24,224 nucleotides of DNA from Ruminococcus flavefaciens (GTDB lineage Bacteria > Bacillota_A > Clostridia > Oscillospirales > Ruminococcaceae), in NCBI GenBank assembly GCA_004556875.1, contig SFFP01000014.1:1-24224 (forward strand). The letters run 5' to 3'. Under the pieces are notes generated by a model, which saw only the letters and a list, made by a program, of their open reading frames with translations, was not told the origin of the DNA and searched no databases. The position numbers and the translations under genes are program-made. Of the stretch, positions 22,849-24,224 are shown piece after piece (position 1 is the first letter of the stretch; each line of letters starts with the position of its first letter).

Positions 22849-23739
22849 ATGAAGAACACTATTTTTACCGGTGCAGCAATTGCTATCATCACACCAATGA
22901 ATGCTGACGGTTCTATAAACTATGACGAGCTGGGAAGAATTATCGACGACCAGATAAACAACGGCACAGATGCTATAGTTATCTGCGGTACTACAGGCGA
23001 ATCTGCAACTATGACAGACGATGAGCACCGTGACTGCATCAAGTTCGCTGTAAAGCACGTAGCAGGCAGAGTTCCTGTTATCGCAGGTGCAGGCAGCAAC
23101 GATACACGCTATGCAGTTGAGCTTTCAAAGGAAGCAGAAGCAGCAGGCGCAGATGCTCTTCTCCACGTTACTCCTTATTATAATAAGGCAACACAGAAGG
23201 GTCTTGTCGCTCATTTCACAGCAATTGCAGACGCTGTAAACATTCCGATAATCCTATACAATGTTCCAAGCAGAACAGGCTGCGGCTTTGATGTTGCAAC
23301 TGTAAAGGAGCTTTCAAAGCACAAGAATATCGCTGCTATCAAGGAAGCAAGCGGCAACATCAGCTATGCTGCAAAGCTTATTGCAGCCTGCGGCGATGAC
23401 ATAGACGTATACAGCGGCAACGATGATATGGTAGTTCCTATCATGTCACTCGGCGGAAAGGGTGTTATCTCAGTAGCATCTCACGTTATACCAAAGCAGA
23501 TGCACGATATGGTACAGCTTTGTCTCGATAATAATTTTGCAGAGGCAACAAAGCTCCAGATAGAGTATCTTGACATCATGAACGACCTGTTCATCGAGGT
23601 AAATCCTATACCTGTAAAGGCTGCTATGAACATGGTAGGCTGGAATGCAGGTCCATGCCGTCTGCCTCTTTGTGAGATGACAGATGAGCACACTGCTAAG
23701 CTCAAGGCTACACTTGCAAAGCACGGACTTATTAAGTAA
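22849..23739 (+). CDS. dapA: 4-hydroxy-tetrahydrodipicolinate synthase
   Basis: A 296-residue DapA of standard length that condenses pyruvate with aspartate semialdehyde, the first committed step to lysine and diaminopimelate. K165 in AAIKEASGN is the Schiff-base lysine; Y137 in ILYNVPSRTG and T47-T48 in CGTTGES complete the catalytic relay. HVTPYYNK (106-113) is also typical. Second gene of the riboswitch operon, but 235 bases from asd with a structured spacer, so its level may be set separately. Confidence 0.97.
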   Translation: MKNTIFTGAAIAIITPMNADGSINYDELGRIIDDQINNGTDAIVICGTTGESATMTDDEHRDCIKFAVKHVAGRVPVIAGAGSNDTRYAVELSKEAEAAGADALLHVTPYYNKATQKGLVAHFTAIADAVNIPIILYNVPSRTGCGFDVATVKELSKHKNIAAIKEASGNISYAAKLIAACGDDIDVYSGNDDMVVPIMSLGGKGVISVASHVIPKQMHDMVQLCLDNNFAEATKLQIEYLDIMNDLFIEVNPIPVKAAMNMVGWNAGPCRLPLCEMTDEHTAKLKATLAKHGLIK

Positions 23740-23749
23740 TGCGTAATAA

Positions 23750-23791
23750 AATTGAGAATGAAGGTGTTCGCTTCACTCGCAATTCTCAATT
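23750..23791. repeat. small inverted repeat between dapA and dapB
   Basis: Perfect 10-base arms AATTGAGAAT (23750-23759) and ATTCTCAATT (23782-23791) enclose 22 bases with inner GAAG/CTTC pairing. No T tract follows, so it is not a terminator. It may be a small mobile repeat or an RNA-stabilising hairpin. Confidence 0.55.
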
Positions 23792-23812
23792 AAAAGGAAA
23801 GGGACGGTAAAA

Positions 23813-24224
23813 ATGACTAATATTGCTATTTGCGGTGCTAACGGCAAAATGGGCAAAACTATCTATAACTGTGCTTCCGAGCGCGAGGACTGCAAGATAG
23901 TTGCAGGTATTGATATCTATACCAAGGAATATGCAGATTTCCCGATAGTTGAGACACCTGCACAGCTTCCTGTCAAGCCCGATGTTATAATCGACTTTTC
24001 AAACCCTGCTTCACTGGACGGACTTCTTGAGTATTGCTTCTCAACAGGTACACCGCTGGTCATCGGTGCAACAGGCTACAGTGATGAGCAGATAGCAAAG
24101 ATAAAGGCGGCTGCACAGCAGATACCTGTATTCTTTACATTCAATATGTCGCTGGGAATAAACCTTCTTGTACAGCTTGCAAAAAAGGCAGCTTCCGTAC
24201 TTGGTGACCAGTTCGACATAGAGA
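23813..24224 (+). CDS. dapB: 4-hydroxy-tetrahydrodipicolinate reductase, partial (cut by right edge)
   Basis: The first 137 codons of DapB are present and the frame is open to the edge. The protein begins MTNIAICGANGKMGKTIYN, with the dinucleotide-binding GANGKMG loop. It continues with PDVIIDFSNPASL, VIGATGYSDEQ and FTFNMSLGINLL, where a family 'APNFSLGVN' motif is expected; FTFNMSLG is the usual Firmicute variant. DapB reduces the DapA product with NAD(P)H. AAAGGAAAGGG lies ahead of the ATG. It is the third gene of the lysine/DAP operon, 73 bases after dapA. Confidence 0.95.
   Translation, partial: MTNIAICGANGKMGKTIYNCASEREDCKIVAGIDIYTKEYADFPIVETPAQLPVKPDVIIDFSNPASLDGLLEYCFSTGTPLVIGATGYSDEQIAKIKAAAQQIPVFFTFNMSLGINLLVQLAKKAASVLGDQFDIE

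Noticed and set aside
1..24224. CRISPR arrays, tRNA/rRNA genes, transposases or phage genes
   Set aside because: I looked for direct-repeat arrays, tRNA-like cloverleafs and transposase or integrase motifs and saw none.

Overview
The window looks like chromosomal DNA of a fibrolytic gut Firmicute of the Ruminococcus type (Oscillospiraceae). Two secreted proteins end in dockerin modules behind threonine-rich linkers, the usual build of R. flavefaciens/R. champanellensis cellulosome parts. The housekeeping genes (rpsF-ssb-rpsR, hflX, tgt/queA, asd-dapA-dapB) are of Firmicute type. The species assignment is inference; the dockerins and gene content are read from the sequence.

Left part (1-3600, plus strand): a Thr-rich lipoprotein, then a tight run of a methyltransferase, Hsp33 and a HAD phosphatase, closed by a strong terminator. 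A roughly 300 bp non-coding block packed with inverted repeats follows (3600-3915). On the minus strand come a dockerin-bearing GH53 galactanase and a membrane-anchored NERD protein; a small DUF378 membrane protein is divergent from them. The rpsF-ssb-rpsR operon (minus) has a perfect consensus promoter.

Middle (7.9-13.4 kb): a Kef-type antiporter and ispF on plus, facing a minus-strand pair across a shared two-way terminator. That pair is a bacterial MIF-like tautomerase and, 11 bp downstream, a secreted dockerin protein whose N-terminal domain carries the three motif positions of GH23-like lytic transglycosylases. A PLP enzyme of the aluminium-resistance/methionine gamma-lyase family, with its own consensus promoter, lies upstream.

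Right part: a long minus-strand series alkD-like, queA, two single-PAS proteins, tgt, a large GT-C-like membrane protein, a GIY-YIG protein and hflX, with short gaps throughout. tgt appears to start at an AUA codon. The other direction carries a lysine riboswitch with promoter and terminator, then asd, dapA and dapB (cut by the right edge). This is a lysine/diaminopimelate operon that should be shut off when lysine is plentiful. The back-to-back promoters of the two transcripts share their -35 region.

The observations most worth following up are the AUA start of tgt, the MIF/dockerin-transglycosylase pair, the PAS pair between queA and tgt, the inverted-repeat block, and the structured spacer between asd and dapA.
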